A stretch of 64,000 bases of DNA from Cellulophaga sp. HaHaR_3_176 (GCF_019021925.1 NZ_CP058990.1:1480001-1544000), one strand, 5' to 3'; positions 1-8,001 are shown, counted from the stretch's first letter. Numbers and translations: made by a program. The notes: generated from the sequence alone by a model not told the origin.

Positions 1-994
1 ACTTTAATATTTTTAGACTCCAACCAATGCCTTCATTTCTAAATGGTGTTTCAATTGTTTTTCTAGGGTCTGAATCTTTTATTAATAAATTGTCATCATA
101 TTCTAAAATATTTTTTTCTTTATAAATCAAGCCCCATTGAATATAAACAATGTTTTTAGAATTATAATCTATTCCCTTAGAATACGAAATAGGATAATCG
201 ATATCTTCATTTTCGATAGGTAAATTTCCCACGATTTCATATTCTCCATTTCGAAAATTGGTGTCGAAGATATATTGAGAAGGAAAACTTTTGTTGCTTT
301 TTATATCAGTTATATTTAACTCTTTTAATTTACTTATTTTATGATAAACTTTAACAATTAATGCTTTTCCAAACAAATTTTTTAAACCATAATTGTTATC
401 ATTATCAAGCGCTCCATCTTTACTTAATTTTGATATATCAGCTATAATTCTACCAAAACCATAATTTCTTCTATCAACTTTGAAGCAAAAAAAATCTCCT
501 ACTTTTATTTTTTTTTTTGTGTTTGTTTCTTTACTAAAGTCTTTGAGAGCAAGTAGGTCTTTATCATTGCTATCATTTATGTATTGCTTTATCCATTTCC
601 TTAAACTAATATAATCTGGTATTTTAAGGTTTTCAAAAGTAGATGAATAAAAATCTCTATTAGAAATGTTATTGGTAATTGAAACTGATGAATAATTTGA
701 AGAATAATAAAAACACATAGTTCCTTCTTTAGAGATCATAGAAGAAAAATTTATTTTTTTAGGTTTTCCTTTCTTTGTCTTTGGAATTAAAAATTTTCTA
801 TCCTCTGTTTTTTCATCTAAATCATTTTCCTGATATGTATTATGCTCATTTTGCATAAACCTTATTCGCTTTTTGATTATATTTCCATCAAAATAAAGAT
901 ACATTAGATCCGATATTTTAATCTTATCCCAATTATCTTCTACTTGTCTTAAACCTAAATATTTCCTTTCTTCGTTTTGTAATTCAAAAATCAT
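1..994 (-). CDS. Imm26-like hypothetical protein, 3' end outside window
   Basis: The minus-strand frame starting with ATG at 994 stays open for all 331 codons to the window edge, so the C-terminus is missing. About residues 158-190 there is a segment reading VGDFFCFKVDRRNYGFGRII, which resembles the core of the Imm26 immunity family (GD-F plus YGFGR). Most of the rest is charged and unrecognised, with no signal peptide or membrane segment, so it is probably cytoplasmic. Imm26 proteins are usually partners of polymorphic toxins, but no toxin gene is visible nearby, so it could be an orphan immunity gene. The start lies about 50 bp from the left end of an IS3 element, which has separated the gene from its original upstream DNA. 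That the frame is coding is likely; the family call is tentative. Confidence 0.6.
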   Translation of the reverse strand, partial: MIFELQNEERKYLGLRQVEDNWDKIKISDLMYLYFDGNIIKKRIRFMQNEHNTYQENDLDEKTEDRKFLIPKTKKGKPKKINFSSMISKEGTMCFYYSSNYSSVSITNNISNRDFYSSTFENLKIPDYISLRKWIKQYINDSNDKDLLALKDFSKETNTKKKIKVGDFFCFKVDRRNYGFGRIIADISKLSKDGALDNDNNYGLKNLFGKALIVKVYHKISKLKELNITDIKSNKSFPSQYIFDTNFRNGEYEIVGNLPIENEDIDYPISYSKGIDYNSKNIVYIQWGLIYKEKNILEYDDNLLIKDSDPRKTIETPFRNEGIGWSLKILK

Positions 995-1043
995 AATATT
1001 CTTTTATTAATAACTATTTTAAGCCATAATTTTAAAAACCACA

Positions 1044-1068
1044 TGTCACGTCCTAAAATACGGCTACA
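1044..1068. repeat. IS3 left terminal inverted repeat
   Basis: It reads TGTCACGTCCTAAAATACGG and onward to 1068. It pairs with 2327-2351 at 19 of 25 positions. The outer boundary is fixed by the ACA duplication. Confidence 0.8.
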
Positions 1069-1082
1069 GATTAATATTAGTT

Positions 1083-1940
1083 TTAAGCGGCATATTGATG
1101 CACGTAATTAGGTGTTTTATAATCTAAAGATAAATGCAATCTTTTAGAGTTGTATAATTTGATTGCATTTTTGGCTGCTTTTTTCGCATGTATCACGCTG
1201 GTAAAGGTTTGGTCAAGATAGAATTCATCTTTTAGAATACCGTTTACCCTTTCTGCTAGGGCATTTTCATAGCAATGGTTTTCTTCAGTCATACTGATTT
1301 TAATTTTCTTTCTTTTCAATATTTGAGTATAGACATTACTGCAATATTGAATACCTCTGTCCGAGTGATGAATAAGTTGGTCAATATTCTTGGCATTGTA
1401 AATAGCCTTATTTAAAGCTCTGACACACCCTTTTAGTTCTAGGCTATCACTTAGGTCATATCCAACGATTTTACGTGAGTACATATCTGTAATCAATGCT
1501 AGGTAACAGAATCCTTTAATGGTTCTGATGTAGGTTATATCGGAAGCCCAGACTTGATTAGGTCTATTGATTTTCAAGTCTTTTATAATATTACCATACT
1601 TATAAAACCTATGATATGAATTTGTGGTTCTAGAAGAATATTTTTTTCTTCTAACGAGTAATCGATTTTCTCTTAGGATACGGAACAGCTGGTCTCTACC
1701 GACTTTAAGGTCGTACTTTTGAAACTCATTTTTTAATGATCTCATGAGTTTTCTGGTACCTTCTCGAGGTAGTGTTCTTCTACTTTCCCGAACAAGTTGG
1801 ATTACATCTTGTTCTATCTGTTTTTTGATAACAAAACGTTTTTGGAATTTGTAATAGGCATCTCTTTTCAGATCAAAGGCATTACAGATAGTACAAATTG
1901 AATAGAGCCTTTCATTACGGTTTATCGGTGCTACTTTCAT
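1083..1940 (-). CDS. IS3-family transposase OrfB (DDE catalytic subunit)
   Basis: This 285-aa integrase-type catalytic part of an IS3 transposase has an N-terminal HTH_21-like region (about residues 40-95) followed by an RNase H-like rve core. The acidic triad is visible: D134 in WASDITYI, D194 in HHSDRGIQY and E230 in ENALAER, with 35 residues between the last two (DD35E). It overlaps the orfA stop by one base (TAATG). The frame upstream of its ATG is also open back to an A9C run in orfA, so it is probably made mainly as an OrfAB fusion by -1 frameshifting, with independent initiation at the ATG possible. No lesions are seen. Confidence 0.93.
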   Translation of the reverse strand: MKVAPINRNERLYSICTICNAFDLKRDAYYKFQKRFVIKKQIEQDVIQLVRESRRTLPREGTRKLMRSLKNEFQKYDLKVGRDQLFRILRENRLLVRRKKYSSRTTNSYHRFYKYGNIIKDLKINRPNQVWASDITYIRTIKGFCYLALITDMYSRKIVGYDLSDSLELKGCVRALNKAIYNAKNIDQLIHHSDRGIQYCSNVYTQILKRKKIKISMTEENHCYENALAERVNGILKDEFYLDQTFTSVIHAKKAAKNAIKLYNSKRLHLSLDYKTPNYVHQYAA

Positions 1941-2335
1941 TAGGGCTTTATGTTTAAGTTTTTTTTTAATTCTTCAACATCTCTATAGCCTAGGTTCTCG
2001 GCCGCTACCTCGAGATAGCTATCGGTCACCAGTTTGTCCAGGTCCTTTTTAATGAGAAGGTCCTTAAGTTGATTGAGCTCTTTTTGAAGGGCTTTGATAC
2101 GGGAAAGTTCATCGTCTGTTTGCACGGTTACACGGGTATTCATTAAATCTTTACGATCATACTTTTTGATCCATACGTTTATAGTACTGGATTGAATACC
2201 GTAAGTTAATGCAATTTGTCTTTTGGAATGGTTTCCTTTGGTAAGTTCTGCCAAGACTTTGAGCTTAAAGCTCTCACTATAGCGTTTTACATATCCATCA
2301 TTTTTATACATATACTTGAAGTGTTTTGTATACAT
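1940..2335 (-). CDS. IS3-family transposase OrfA (HTH protein)
   Basis: The N-terminal half is an HTH_Tnp_1 DNA-binding domain (YSESFKLKVLAEL, then an HTH around SKRQIALTYGIQSSTINVWIKK cut here to its role). The second half is a leucine-zipper-like coiled coil (about residues 75-100) used for multimerisation. The first ATG at 2335 lies inside the right terminal repeat, so the ATG at 2311 (MYKNDGYVKR) is a plausible real start. Near the 3' end, AAA AAA AAC at 1958-1967 forms an A-AAA-AAC slippery site in the correct phase for a -1 shift into OrfB. On its own it is a regulator of transposition in this family. Confidence 0.88.
   Translation of the reverse strand: MYTKHFKYMYKNDGYVKRYSESFKLKVLAELTKGNHSKRQIALTYGIQSSTINVWIKKYDRKDLMNTRVTVQTDDELSRIKALQKELNQLKDLLIKKDLDKLVTDSYLEVAAENLGYRDVEELKKNLNIKP
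1958..1967 (-). promoter_or_regulatory. Probable programmed -1 frameshift site (A9C)
   Basis: A run of nine A followed by C on the minus strand is read AAA AAA AAC in the OrfA frame. A -1 slip continues through CTT AAA CAT AAA GCC CTA ATG into OrfB without a stop. This is the usual way IS3 elements make the OrfAB transposase. I did not identify a downstream stimulatory stem. Confidence 0.6.
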
Positions 2336-2351
2336 ATTTCAGGACGGGTCA
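2327..2351. repeat. IS3 right terminal inverted repeat
   Basis: On the minus strand it reads TGACCCGTCCTGAAATATGT and on to 2327. It matches the left repeat at 19 of 25 positions and is followed by the ACA duplication at 2352-2354. Confidence 0.8.
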
Positions 2352-2357
2352 ACATTG

Positions 2358-2445
2358 CTGGCAACGTTTGAGCTAAGCGTAGTGCGGTAGTAAGGAAACT
2401 TTTCGTTTCCGTCTTAGCACGAAGCTAAAGCTTATTGTTTTGCTT
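2358..2445. repeat. Long imperfect hairpin, attC-like spacer structure
   Basis: The core GGAAAC-TTTTC-GTTTCC is a perfect 6-bp stem. It extends outward with bulges (for example AGCT...AGCT and GTGC/GCAC pairs) to give an imperfect palindrome of about 60-70 bases. On the minus strand it is followed by ACGTTGCCA. A similar hairpin plus ACGTTGGCA precedes the HIT-like gene at 3480-3500. The layout recalls folded integron attC sites, but a strict GTTRRRY core is not present, so the attC reading is a suggestion only. Confidence 0.35.
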
Positions 2446-2563
2446 TTTCTTTTCTTGTCCAAAGCTAAATCCATAAGATTTTGCGACTTCATAAATATAC
2501 ACAGACCTTTCAATTTTGCCTTAAAGTCCGTATTACGTTTAGGTTTTGTTGGTAAATCGTTTT

Positions 2564-3466
2564 TTACCTTTTATTTCTAGTCTTCTTATCAGGAAATCCA
2601 TCTGGAGGCTCAATATTTGTTACTAGATTTACTTCAGGAAAATACTTTTTCATCAAATGTCTTAAAGGAACTTTAGTCTCTTTATTTTCCTTGAACATTA
2701 ATTGTAATTTATCGCCATCCATTGTCATTCCTTCTGGCATTGCCGCCATTGTTTGGGTATTAAAAGTTGCAGAATCCATATTTTCGGCAGCAACCATTAA
2801 TTCATCCATTTTATTTAGCAATTCCTCATCTTCAATAACTGACATACCAGGTGCTTGACTATGTCCAAATTTAATCAAGTCACTTGCCTCATCCATTAAT
2901 TTTATGTCGATTAAGTCATATTTAGAAAATGGAATATGAAAATCATTAAACCTTATAAATGGATTATTGTCAATTAGCATTTGCATATGAAAATGGGGGA
3001 AGTCGGCATTTTTTGAAGGTGAATGTCCAGCTAAATCAGTTTTTCCAAAGTGTAGAGACCATTCTATGTTTTTATACTTTATAGTTACTTCTCTTATTTT
3101 ACTTTTAGAAGTTTCACTTTCCAAGTCATTTATGTTCTTTATAAAATTTTCAGTTGTTGCAACCCACCTTAGATAACTTTCAAGTCGGAAAAATCCAATA
3201 GGTTCGGATAAATAACTTTTAAAATGCTTTTTACGGATTCCATTTGGTCTTAAAAACCAATGAAAGCAAGGTTCATCTTCATAGAATGTATCAAGCTTAT
3301 TACCGCATAGAAAACAACAAGATTTTGAAAAAGCATCTTTAAATTCCGAGAACATTTCTTTATTTTCCTCAACTTGCTCTTGGTTTCTTTTCTCCACATA
3401 TTCAGGTGAAAGACTTGCTAGATACTCTTTTAATTCTTTTGTATTATTTGGGTCAATCTTGCTCAA
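2564..3466 (-). CDS. HIT-like protein with N-terminal zinc-type cysteines
   Basis: The function is unknown. This 300-aa soluble protein has a cysteine cluster (C50, C51, C54 and C67, with H69 close by) that could bind zinc. A PHFHMQ motif (H158, H160) after GHSPS (H148) resembles the histidine-triad core (HxHxQ-type) of HIT nucleotide hydrolases and transferases. The C-terminal third contains a Met-rich stretch and ends in a basic tail. The start is TTG at 3466; the next in-frame Met is residue 38 and would cut off little known structure. A short hairpin and ACGTTGGCA lie just upstream. No operon partner is seen. The HIT assignment rests on the short motif only. Confidence 0.6.
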   Translation of the reverse strand: MSKIDPNNTKELKEYLASLSPEYVEKRNQEQVEENKEMFSEFKDAFSKSCCFLCGNKLDTFYEDEPCFHWFLRPNGIRKKHFKSYLSEPIGFFRLESYLRWVATTENFIKNINDLESETSKSKIREVTIKYKNIEWSLHFGKTDLAGHSPSKNADFPHFHMQMLIDNNPFIRFNDFHIPFSKYDLIDIKLMDEASDLIKFGHSQAPGMSVIEDEELLNKMDELMVAAENMDSATFNTQTMAAMPEGMTMDGDKLQLMFKENKETKVPLRHLMKKYFPEVNLVTNIEPPDGFPDKKTRNKR

Positions 3467-3479
3467 ATATTCTCTTATT

Positions 3480-3512
3480 AAATGTTTGCCAACGTACGGC
3501 TAACCGTACAAG
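3480..3512. repeat. Perfect short hairpin before HIT-like gene
   Basis: GTACGG-CTAA-CCGTAC is a perfect 6-bp stem with a 4-base loop. It stands next to ACGTTGGCA (minus strand), 20-odd bases before the TTG start. The combination parallels the hairpin plus ACGTTGCCA before the Imm26-like gene. It lacks a T-run, so it is not an obvious terminator. Confidence 0.4.
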
Positions 3513-3554
3513 TACTGTTATTTTCTATTATTTCTATAAACCGTATAAATTCTT

Positions 3555-3655
3555 TAGTATTTTAAGGCATTACATTTGTAAATTTTTTATTTGTAAACAC
3601 TACACACTAATTATAATAATACTTATACATGTTATTCGCATAAGACCCTATATTA
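3555..3655. repeat. Spacer repeat, copy C
   Basis: This is a diverged copy of the repeat at 4771-4927 and 9233-9412. The shared parts are TTAGTATTTTAA at one end and a block like ACTAAT..ATAATA..TTAT..ATTCGC at the other. It lies between the stop of the 154-aa gene and the start of the HIT-like gene. Confidence 0.45.
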
Positions 3656-3682
3656 ATTATAGCTTCAATCACCAATTTTCAT

Positions 3683-4147
3683 TTAAAATGAGTATCGCTT
3701 AAATTTTTGATCAAACATATTCTCTAAAAAGTCATTTTGAAGATAAGTATCCGTTAACTCCCATATCAAATCCATCATATCATCATCTTCCTTGATAATA
3801 CCATTACCCTCGTCTTCTGCGACTTCTCCTTGCGAATAGATATACTTTCTATCAAGATTTCCTCTACTAAATTTTTCAAAGTAATATGTATCTGATACGT
3901 CTGAAATCATAAATTGTATAATCTCACCGTCAAAGTTTGAAATATCGTACACTTGTCCTAATTCAGTAATAACAAGACTTCCTGTCTCTGTTTTTAGAAT
4001 ATCGATAGTATTTTCTTCTCGATAACTACTCGTAGCTTTTTCCATATCTACCTCAGTAGAAAAAGTAATTTTGCTGCCGATAAACTTTTCAATTTCTGTT
4101 TCGTCTGCTTCTCCTTTAATAAGTAATCCTGCGATATTAAAACCCAT
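3683..4147 (-). CDS. Hypothetical protein, 154 aa
   Basis: I do not recognise the family. The protein is small, acidic and soluble, with no signal peptide or membrane segment. It begins MGFNIAGLLI, a hydrophobic beta-strand-like start, and is rich in D/E (notably an EDDDMMD stretch near residue 122). The general look, with an ATG start and its own spacer, fits the single-gene units of this region. The upstream spacer (4170-4205) carries a partial copy of the shared repeat. A role as a small immunity or stress protein is possible but unsupported. Confidence 0.6.
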   Translation of the reverse strand: MGFNIAGLLIKGEADETEIEKFIGSKITFSTEVDMEKATSSYREENTIDILKTETGSLVITELGQVYDISNFDGEIIQFMISDVSDTYYFEKFSRGNLDRKYIYSQGEVAEDEGNGIIKEDDDMMDLIWELTDTYLQNDFLENMFDQKFKRYSF

Positions 4148-4226
4148 TTTTTATAATTTATTTTTTAATGAGTATATGATACTCTCTATAATATTTTAAA
4201 AGCATTAAAATTTATCATATGCTCTT

Positions 4227-4727
4227 TTAAAGTAATTGAGATTGTAATTTCTCTTCTAATTTTTTAAACCAAAATTTATCCTCTTCAGGTTTAAATGAAA
4301 ATTTAATTAGTATCCCTGTAACCAACATCAACCAAGAAATTGTATTTATTGGTTTTATGTTTTTATAACTTAAAGAGAATTTCTGTATTTCTGTAATAAT
4401 TGTCCCTTTTTGGTTTTTTTCTAAATTTAATATTGTTGTGTTTTTAATGCCTGTTTGATGCCTGACAGTACTAAAACTAGTATATTCATTAACATCTGTA
4501 ATTTTACAAACTACTATATCTCCCTTACAATCTTCACCTGTATGAATTTCTTTCCATTGATATCCTTTTTCTAATTTAAATGATGTATCAATCTCATTAT
4601 GATAGCAAGGATCTTTTGCAAATTCAACGGCAAACTCAGGATGAATTAAAAAATTCCAAATTTGTTGTGGTTGAAATTCGCTCTGAAACTGGAAAATAGT
4701 TTTTGTGTATCTTTTTTCACTTTTCAT
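4227..4727 (-). CDS. SRPBCC-family protein
   Basis: This polyketide-cyclase/START-like (SRPBCC) fold protein of about 166 aa probably binds a small hydrophobic ligand. The N-terminus FQFQSEFQPQQIWNFLIHPEF is the usual first strand and helices of the fold, and a long C-terminal helix (KFWFKKLEEKLQSQL) closes it. I chose the ATG at 4727 (MKSEKRYTK); the upstream alternative at 4754 is a GTG. The preceding spacer aligns with that of the WG-repeat gene up to this ATG. A hydrophobic stretch near residues 130-145 (ISWLMLVTGILI) is unusual for the family and might be a membrane-contacting helix. It is a single-gene unit. Confidence 0.7.
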   Translation of the reverse strand: MKSEKRYTKTIFQFQSEFQPQQIWNFLIHPEFAVEFAKDPCYHNEIDTSFKLEKGYQWKEIHTGEDCKGDIVVCKITDVNEYTSFSTVRHQTGIKNTTILNLEKNQKGTIITEIQKFSLSYKNIKPINTISWLMLVTGILIKFSFKPEEDKFWFKKLEEKLQSQLL

Positions 4728-4770
4728 AAAACGTAAATCTATATGTATAAACACTATTATTATTCATATA

Positions 4771-4927
4771 ACGCTCCCTAGTATTTTAAAAACACTAAAA
4801 AACTTTGTGAGATTTTCTTTCTTTATTAAAAGATAAATATCTCTCTACTAATATATATAATATTTATAGATAATATTCGCTATAACGTCGTTTTTAGTAT
4901 AAAAACAAAAAGTCCACTTATAAACTT
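4771..4927. repeat. Spacer repeat, copy A
   Basis: It aligns with 9233-9412. Shared pieces are CTAGTATTTTA, ACTAAAAA, CTACTAATATATATAATA, AGATAATA and TATAAAAACAAAAAG followed by CCACTT. The terminator present in the 9.4-kb copy is deleted here just after CCACTT. It lies between the end of the broken FAD gene and the SRPBCC start. Confidence 0.6.
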
Positions 4928-4964
4928 TACTAAATGATTACATACAACTAATTAATTTTCAATA

Positions 4965-6075
4965 TCAAACTTCTACTAAGTAAAAAATTTGCTTATTCTG
5001 TTTTCTATTAATTGAAGGTGGTGTTAACCTTAGTGTTTGATTGGGCAACCCTATTAATAATGGGTTTTTGAGATGTGCTATTTTTCTAACCTGCCAACTT
5101 GCTTTTACTACTTTGTGCGTTTTAGGTAATCTTAATTTTTGGTACTTTTTAAATGCTATAATAATTTCATATTTACTAATACATTCTGAAAGCACATAAG
5201 CATCTTCAATAGCCTGGCAAGCACCTTGCCCCATATTTGGGGTTGTTATATGAGCCGAATCTCCTATTAAACATATCTTTTCTTTATACCAGATGTTTTT
5301 TGGTTTTAAATCTGAAATTTCAGCAGTATTTATGTGTTTTTTTTGTGTAGCTTTTATAATGTTTTTAATTACTAAAATAATGCTCTAATTTATTGATTGA
5401 AAATTCATTCTTATTTTTTTCAAACGCTTTTAAAGCATACCAATACACTTTATGTTCTTCAATTTAGACAAAACCAAAACGTTTTGATTTTCCCCAAGCT
5501 TCATTTAATTCATTTTTAAATTTGTTCGGTAAATCATATTTTGTAATTCTTCGCCAACATATTTGATTTGCTTTTCTGACACTATTATTTGGCAATATAT
5601 TTTTTCGAACAATAAAATTTAGTCCATCAGCGCCCAAAATGATTGAAGATTTAATTTGGTTTTCATTTTTAAATTTTAGAGAATAATTATTTTCTTTTTT
5701 GACTATTGAAATAAGTTTATGTTTTAATTCAATTTTAGCATACTTTAAACTGTCAATTAATATTTGCTGCAATTTTCCTCTATGAATCGCAATATTTTTT
5801 ATATCATAAAATAAGACAAGTCAATTTTAGAAAGTGGCTTTAAATTAGGTTTGGTAATTTTCAATATAGAAATTGGATTTCCATTTTCTTCAATTACTTT
5901 TCTTAAACCTAGCCTTTCATACACTTGCATTGCATTATTGGCTAGAATAATTCCTGCTCCAACTGGTTTTAATTGTTCAGCTTGTTCAAAAATTCTTATT
6001 TTAAAACCTTTTTGTTCCAGTGCAATTGCAGTAGTTAACCCTCCTATTCCAGCTCCAATAATATCAAAATTTCAT
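4965..6075 (-). pseudogene. FAD-dependent monooxygenase (UbiH/TetX-like), decayed
   Basis: Read in pieces, the minus strand encodes a normal-length (about 370 aa) FAD monooxygenase. The N-terminal dinucleotide fold DIIGAGIGGLTTAIALEQKG, a GADG motif near the middle (IILGADGLNFIVR) and the C-terminal GDSAHITTPNMGQGACQAIE flavin motif are all present. At least four lesions break it: an extra base right after the ATG at 6075, a frameshift near 5805, an in-frame TAA at 5464-5466 (probably from CAA) and a frameshift near 5380. Each fragment keeps family-like sequence, so the decay is recent. The family hydroxylates aromatic compounds or inactivates antibiotics; no function is expected now. Confidence 0.88.
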
Positions 6076-6155
6076 AATTATTTTATTTAAGATAATAGCT
6101 TAGCTATAAGCAAAACTTGTTAGACTTACTAACTGGTTATCTTTTACCAAAAAGA

Positions 6156-6269
6156 TTACTTAACATTTTTATTTAGAGTAAATTCAGTTTGTAGTAATTG
6201 TCCTGATTTTTTTAAATCATATTTTAATGTAGTAGAAATAATAGATGGTATTTCAATTGTTTCTTTCAT
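6156..6269 (-). CDS. Short ORF, 37 aa, possibly a remnant
   Basis: An ATG-started frame beginning MKETIEIPSIISTTLKYDLK ends before two small hairpins (GCTTA/TAAGC and GTTAG/CTAAC at about 6107-6138). It has a plausible beta-strand pattern but no recognisable family. It may be the surviving tail of a lost gene between the 270-aa protein and the FAD pseudogene. Nothing else was seen in 6076-6310. Confidence 0.25.
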   Translation of the reverse strand: MKETIEIPSIISTTLKYDLKKSGQLLQTEFTLNKNVK

Positions 6270-6310
6270 TTTAATTTTATGTATTGATTTTAGACTTGGT
6301 AACTATCATT

Positions 6311-7123
6311 CTATTTTCCAAATAGTTTTTTCCAGAATCCCTTTTTTTCTTCTTCTTTTTTTGGCTCTATATTGACCACTTTATATTCAATTTTTGAAGA
6401 AATCTTTCCTTCTTCTAAGTTTTCATTTTTTTCAATTTCAGCAATTTGTCCCATAGCGGCTTGCTGATAAAGTAACGGACCGTCTATATCACAATTAAAT
6501 AAATTTGAATATGAAGAAGAGTTATTTAAATCAAATGGAAAAGGCTCAACTACTTCCGTCGCCTCTAATACTCCTAAATCATTGTTTTTTGCGAAATTTA
6601 AAGCTTTTAAAAAAACATCAATCCTACTATAAGAAAACAAACTATCTAACTCTTCTTTCAAATCAGAATCTGTTTCATAATCTTTTAATAACTCAACTAC
6701 TTTATCTTTTGGAATATAAACACCGGATGAATAGTTTTCTGAAATTCTATTATAAAATTCACTTTTTAGTTGTTGTTTATCTAATAAAATATCATTCCAC
6801 TTTTTAAAATATTTTTCGAGCAAACCACTTTCTGAGAAAGAAAGAGCCGAACCTCTAGTATAAAAGTACTGTTGAAAAAAACCTTGGACTACAGCTATAA
6901 AAAAACCATGATTTTTTTCGAATACAGCAGTATCGCCTTCTTCTAAACTTTTCTTAATTTCTAATCCGTAGTTTATTGCATTTGAGTATTTTTCTTTATA
7001 AAAATCTTCAATTTTATACTCTTTTGATAACTTATCAATTAAATTTTGATCTTCTAATACATTAAAATACCACTCTTGTATTTGACTCTCTGATATCGGA
7101 TGATAACTTATATCCCAACCCAT
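6311..7123 (-). CDS. Hypothetical protein, 270 aa
   Basis: I do not recognise the family. It starts MGWDISYHPISE, is helical and acidic for about 190 residues, and has a low-complexity linker (EIEKNENLEEGK) before a basic amphipathic end, KKEEEKKGFWKKLFGK. That terminal pattern is common in bacterial proteins that touch membranes through a C-terminal amphipathic helix. No signal peptide is present. Like its neighbours it is a single minus-strand unit with its own spacer. Its MG-x-x-I start loosely recalls the 154-aa gene at 3683-4147, but the rest does not align by eye. Confidence 0.65.
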   Translation of the reverse strand: MGWDISYHPISESQIQEWYFNVLEDQNLIDKLSKEYKIEDFYKEKYSNAINYGLEIKKSLEEGDTAVFEKNHGFFIAVVQGFFQQYFYTRGSALSFSESGLLEKYFKKWNDILLDKQQLKSEFYNRISENYSSGVYIPKDKVVELLKDYETDSDLKEELDSLFSYSRIDVFLKALNFAKNNDLGVLEATEVVEPFPFDLNNSSSYSNLFNCDIDGPLLYQQAAMGQIAEIEKNENLEEGKISSKIEYKVVNIEPKKEEEKKGFWKKLFGK

Positions 7124-7257
7124 ATTTTATATTTTAATTGCTACTTACTTTTTTATTTCTAAAACATATCATTTAAAAAATCAACTTCATTTCTAGTTAA
7201 AATAAAGTCTAGTTGTTATCCTCTGTTTCAACGAGTCAGGTTTTAAGCTATTTTATG

Positions 7258-7833
7258 CTACCTAAATTGCTTTGGTAGCAATTTTTTACTTGCATTTTCT
7301 ACAATTTCTAAAATTCTCTTTTGTCTTGTTTCTTTTCTTTTAGCAGAAATAACCCAATACAACAAAATCTTTTTAACTGACTTACTTAAACTATCAAAGT
7401 ATTCCTTTGCTCCGTTTTGAGTTTTAAACTCTTTTTTTAAATCTTCAGGAATTAGAAGTGCTTCTACTCCATCTAAAATAGTCCAATAACCATTTTCTTT
7501 TGCTACTTCAATGCTTTTATAACCTTCTTTTTTCATAAGTCCCTGGTCAATTAAGGTTTTTACTTTATCCTTATTTATTTTAGACCAATTACTTTTTGCT
7601 TTTCTTTTGCTAAAATATTGTTTGTATTTCTCGTCGTCTATTGTTCTTTTAGTACTGTCAATCCAACCAAAACAAAGTGCTTCATCTACAGATTCACTCC
7701 AACTCAAATTATAATTTGGAGATTTTTTCTTATAAAAAATGAGCCAAAGTGCCTCTTTTTTATTGTGATTCAATTCAAGCCATTTTCTCCAATCTTTTTT
7801 ATCAAAAGGACAATAGTCTTCTATATCTTTCAT
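7258..7833 (-). CDS. YdeI/OmpD-associated (OmdA) family protein
   Basis: This 191-aa soluble protein has the family signature ALWLIFYKK (residues about 28-36), then WSESVDEALCFGWIDS (about 45-60), and an OmdA-type C-terminal bacteriocin-protection region with EALLIPEDLKKEF and the helical segment KKILLYWVISAKRKETRQKR (positions about 150-170). In other bacteria relatives are linked to bacteriocin or peptide resistance, but the molecular role is not settled. The length and motifs are complete. It is a single-gene unit in the accessory block, with an ATG start at 7833. Confidence 0.85.
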   Translation of the reverse strand: MKDIEDYCPFDKKDWRKWLELNHNKKEALWLIFYKKKSPNYNLSWSESVDEALCFGWIDSTKRTIDDEKYKQYFSKRKAKSNWSKINKDKVKTLIDQGLMKKEGYKSIEVAKENGYWTILDGVEALLIPEDLKKEFKTQNGAKEYFDSLSKSVKKILLYWVISAKRKETRQKRILEIVENASKKLLPKQFR

Positions 7834-7880
7834 ACACTCATTAATAGCTTAACATAGTTTTATATGCTAAAAATAGTATT

Positions 7881-7988
7881 TTATTTAAGTAGCCAATTTT
7901 CCATAGCATAAGAAATAACTTTTGGTTCTTAAGGTAAATTTTTAATAAGCGATTCGCAATAATTCTTATTTACAACTTTGTCTCGCAT
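7881..7988 (-). pseudogene. C-terminal fragment of an unidentified gene
   Basis: A single frame reads MRDKVVNKNYCESLIKNLP, a TAA, then EPKVISYAMENWLLK and a second stop. The peptide logic continues across the first stop (GAA to TAA would restore it), which suggests a remnant of a lost gene. Its family is not recognised. It lies between the OmdA gene and the WG-repeat gene. Confidence 0.3.
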
Positions 7989-8001
7989 TTTAGTTTTATC
8001 A

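Larger units (their letters stand above)
1044..2351 (-). mobile_element. Complete IS3-family insertion sequence
   Basis: The 1308-bp element is bounded by imperfect 25-bp inverted repeats (1044-1068 and 2327-2351, 19 of 25 bases matching) that begin TG and end CA. It is flanked by the direct repeat ACA at 1041-1043 and 2352-2354, a 3-bp target duplication typical of IS3 elements. Inside are two overlapping transposase frames on the minus strand, joined by an A9C slippery run. Both frames and both ends look intact, so the copy may still be active. It sits in the spacer between a HIT-like gene and an Imm26-like gene. Confidence 0.9.

Noticed and set aside
3406..3702. 98-aa plus-strand ORF
   Set aside because: It overlaps the end of the HIT-like gene and a repeat-containing spacer, is made of low-complexity hydrophobic codons, and has no protein-like pattern.
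5851..6090. 79-aa plus-strand ORF
   Set aside because: It is antisense to the readable FAD-binding part of the decayed monooxygenase.
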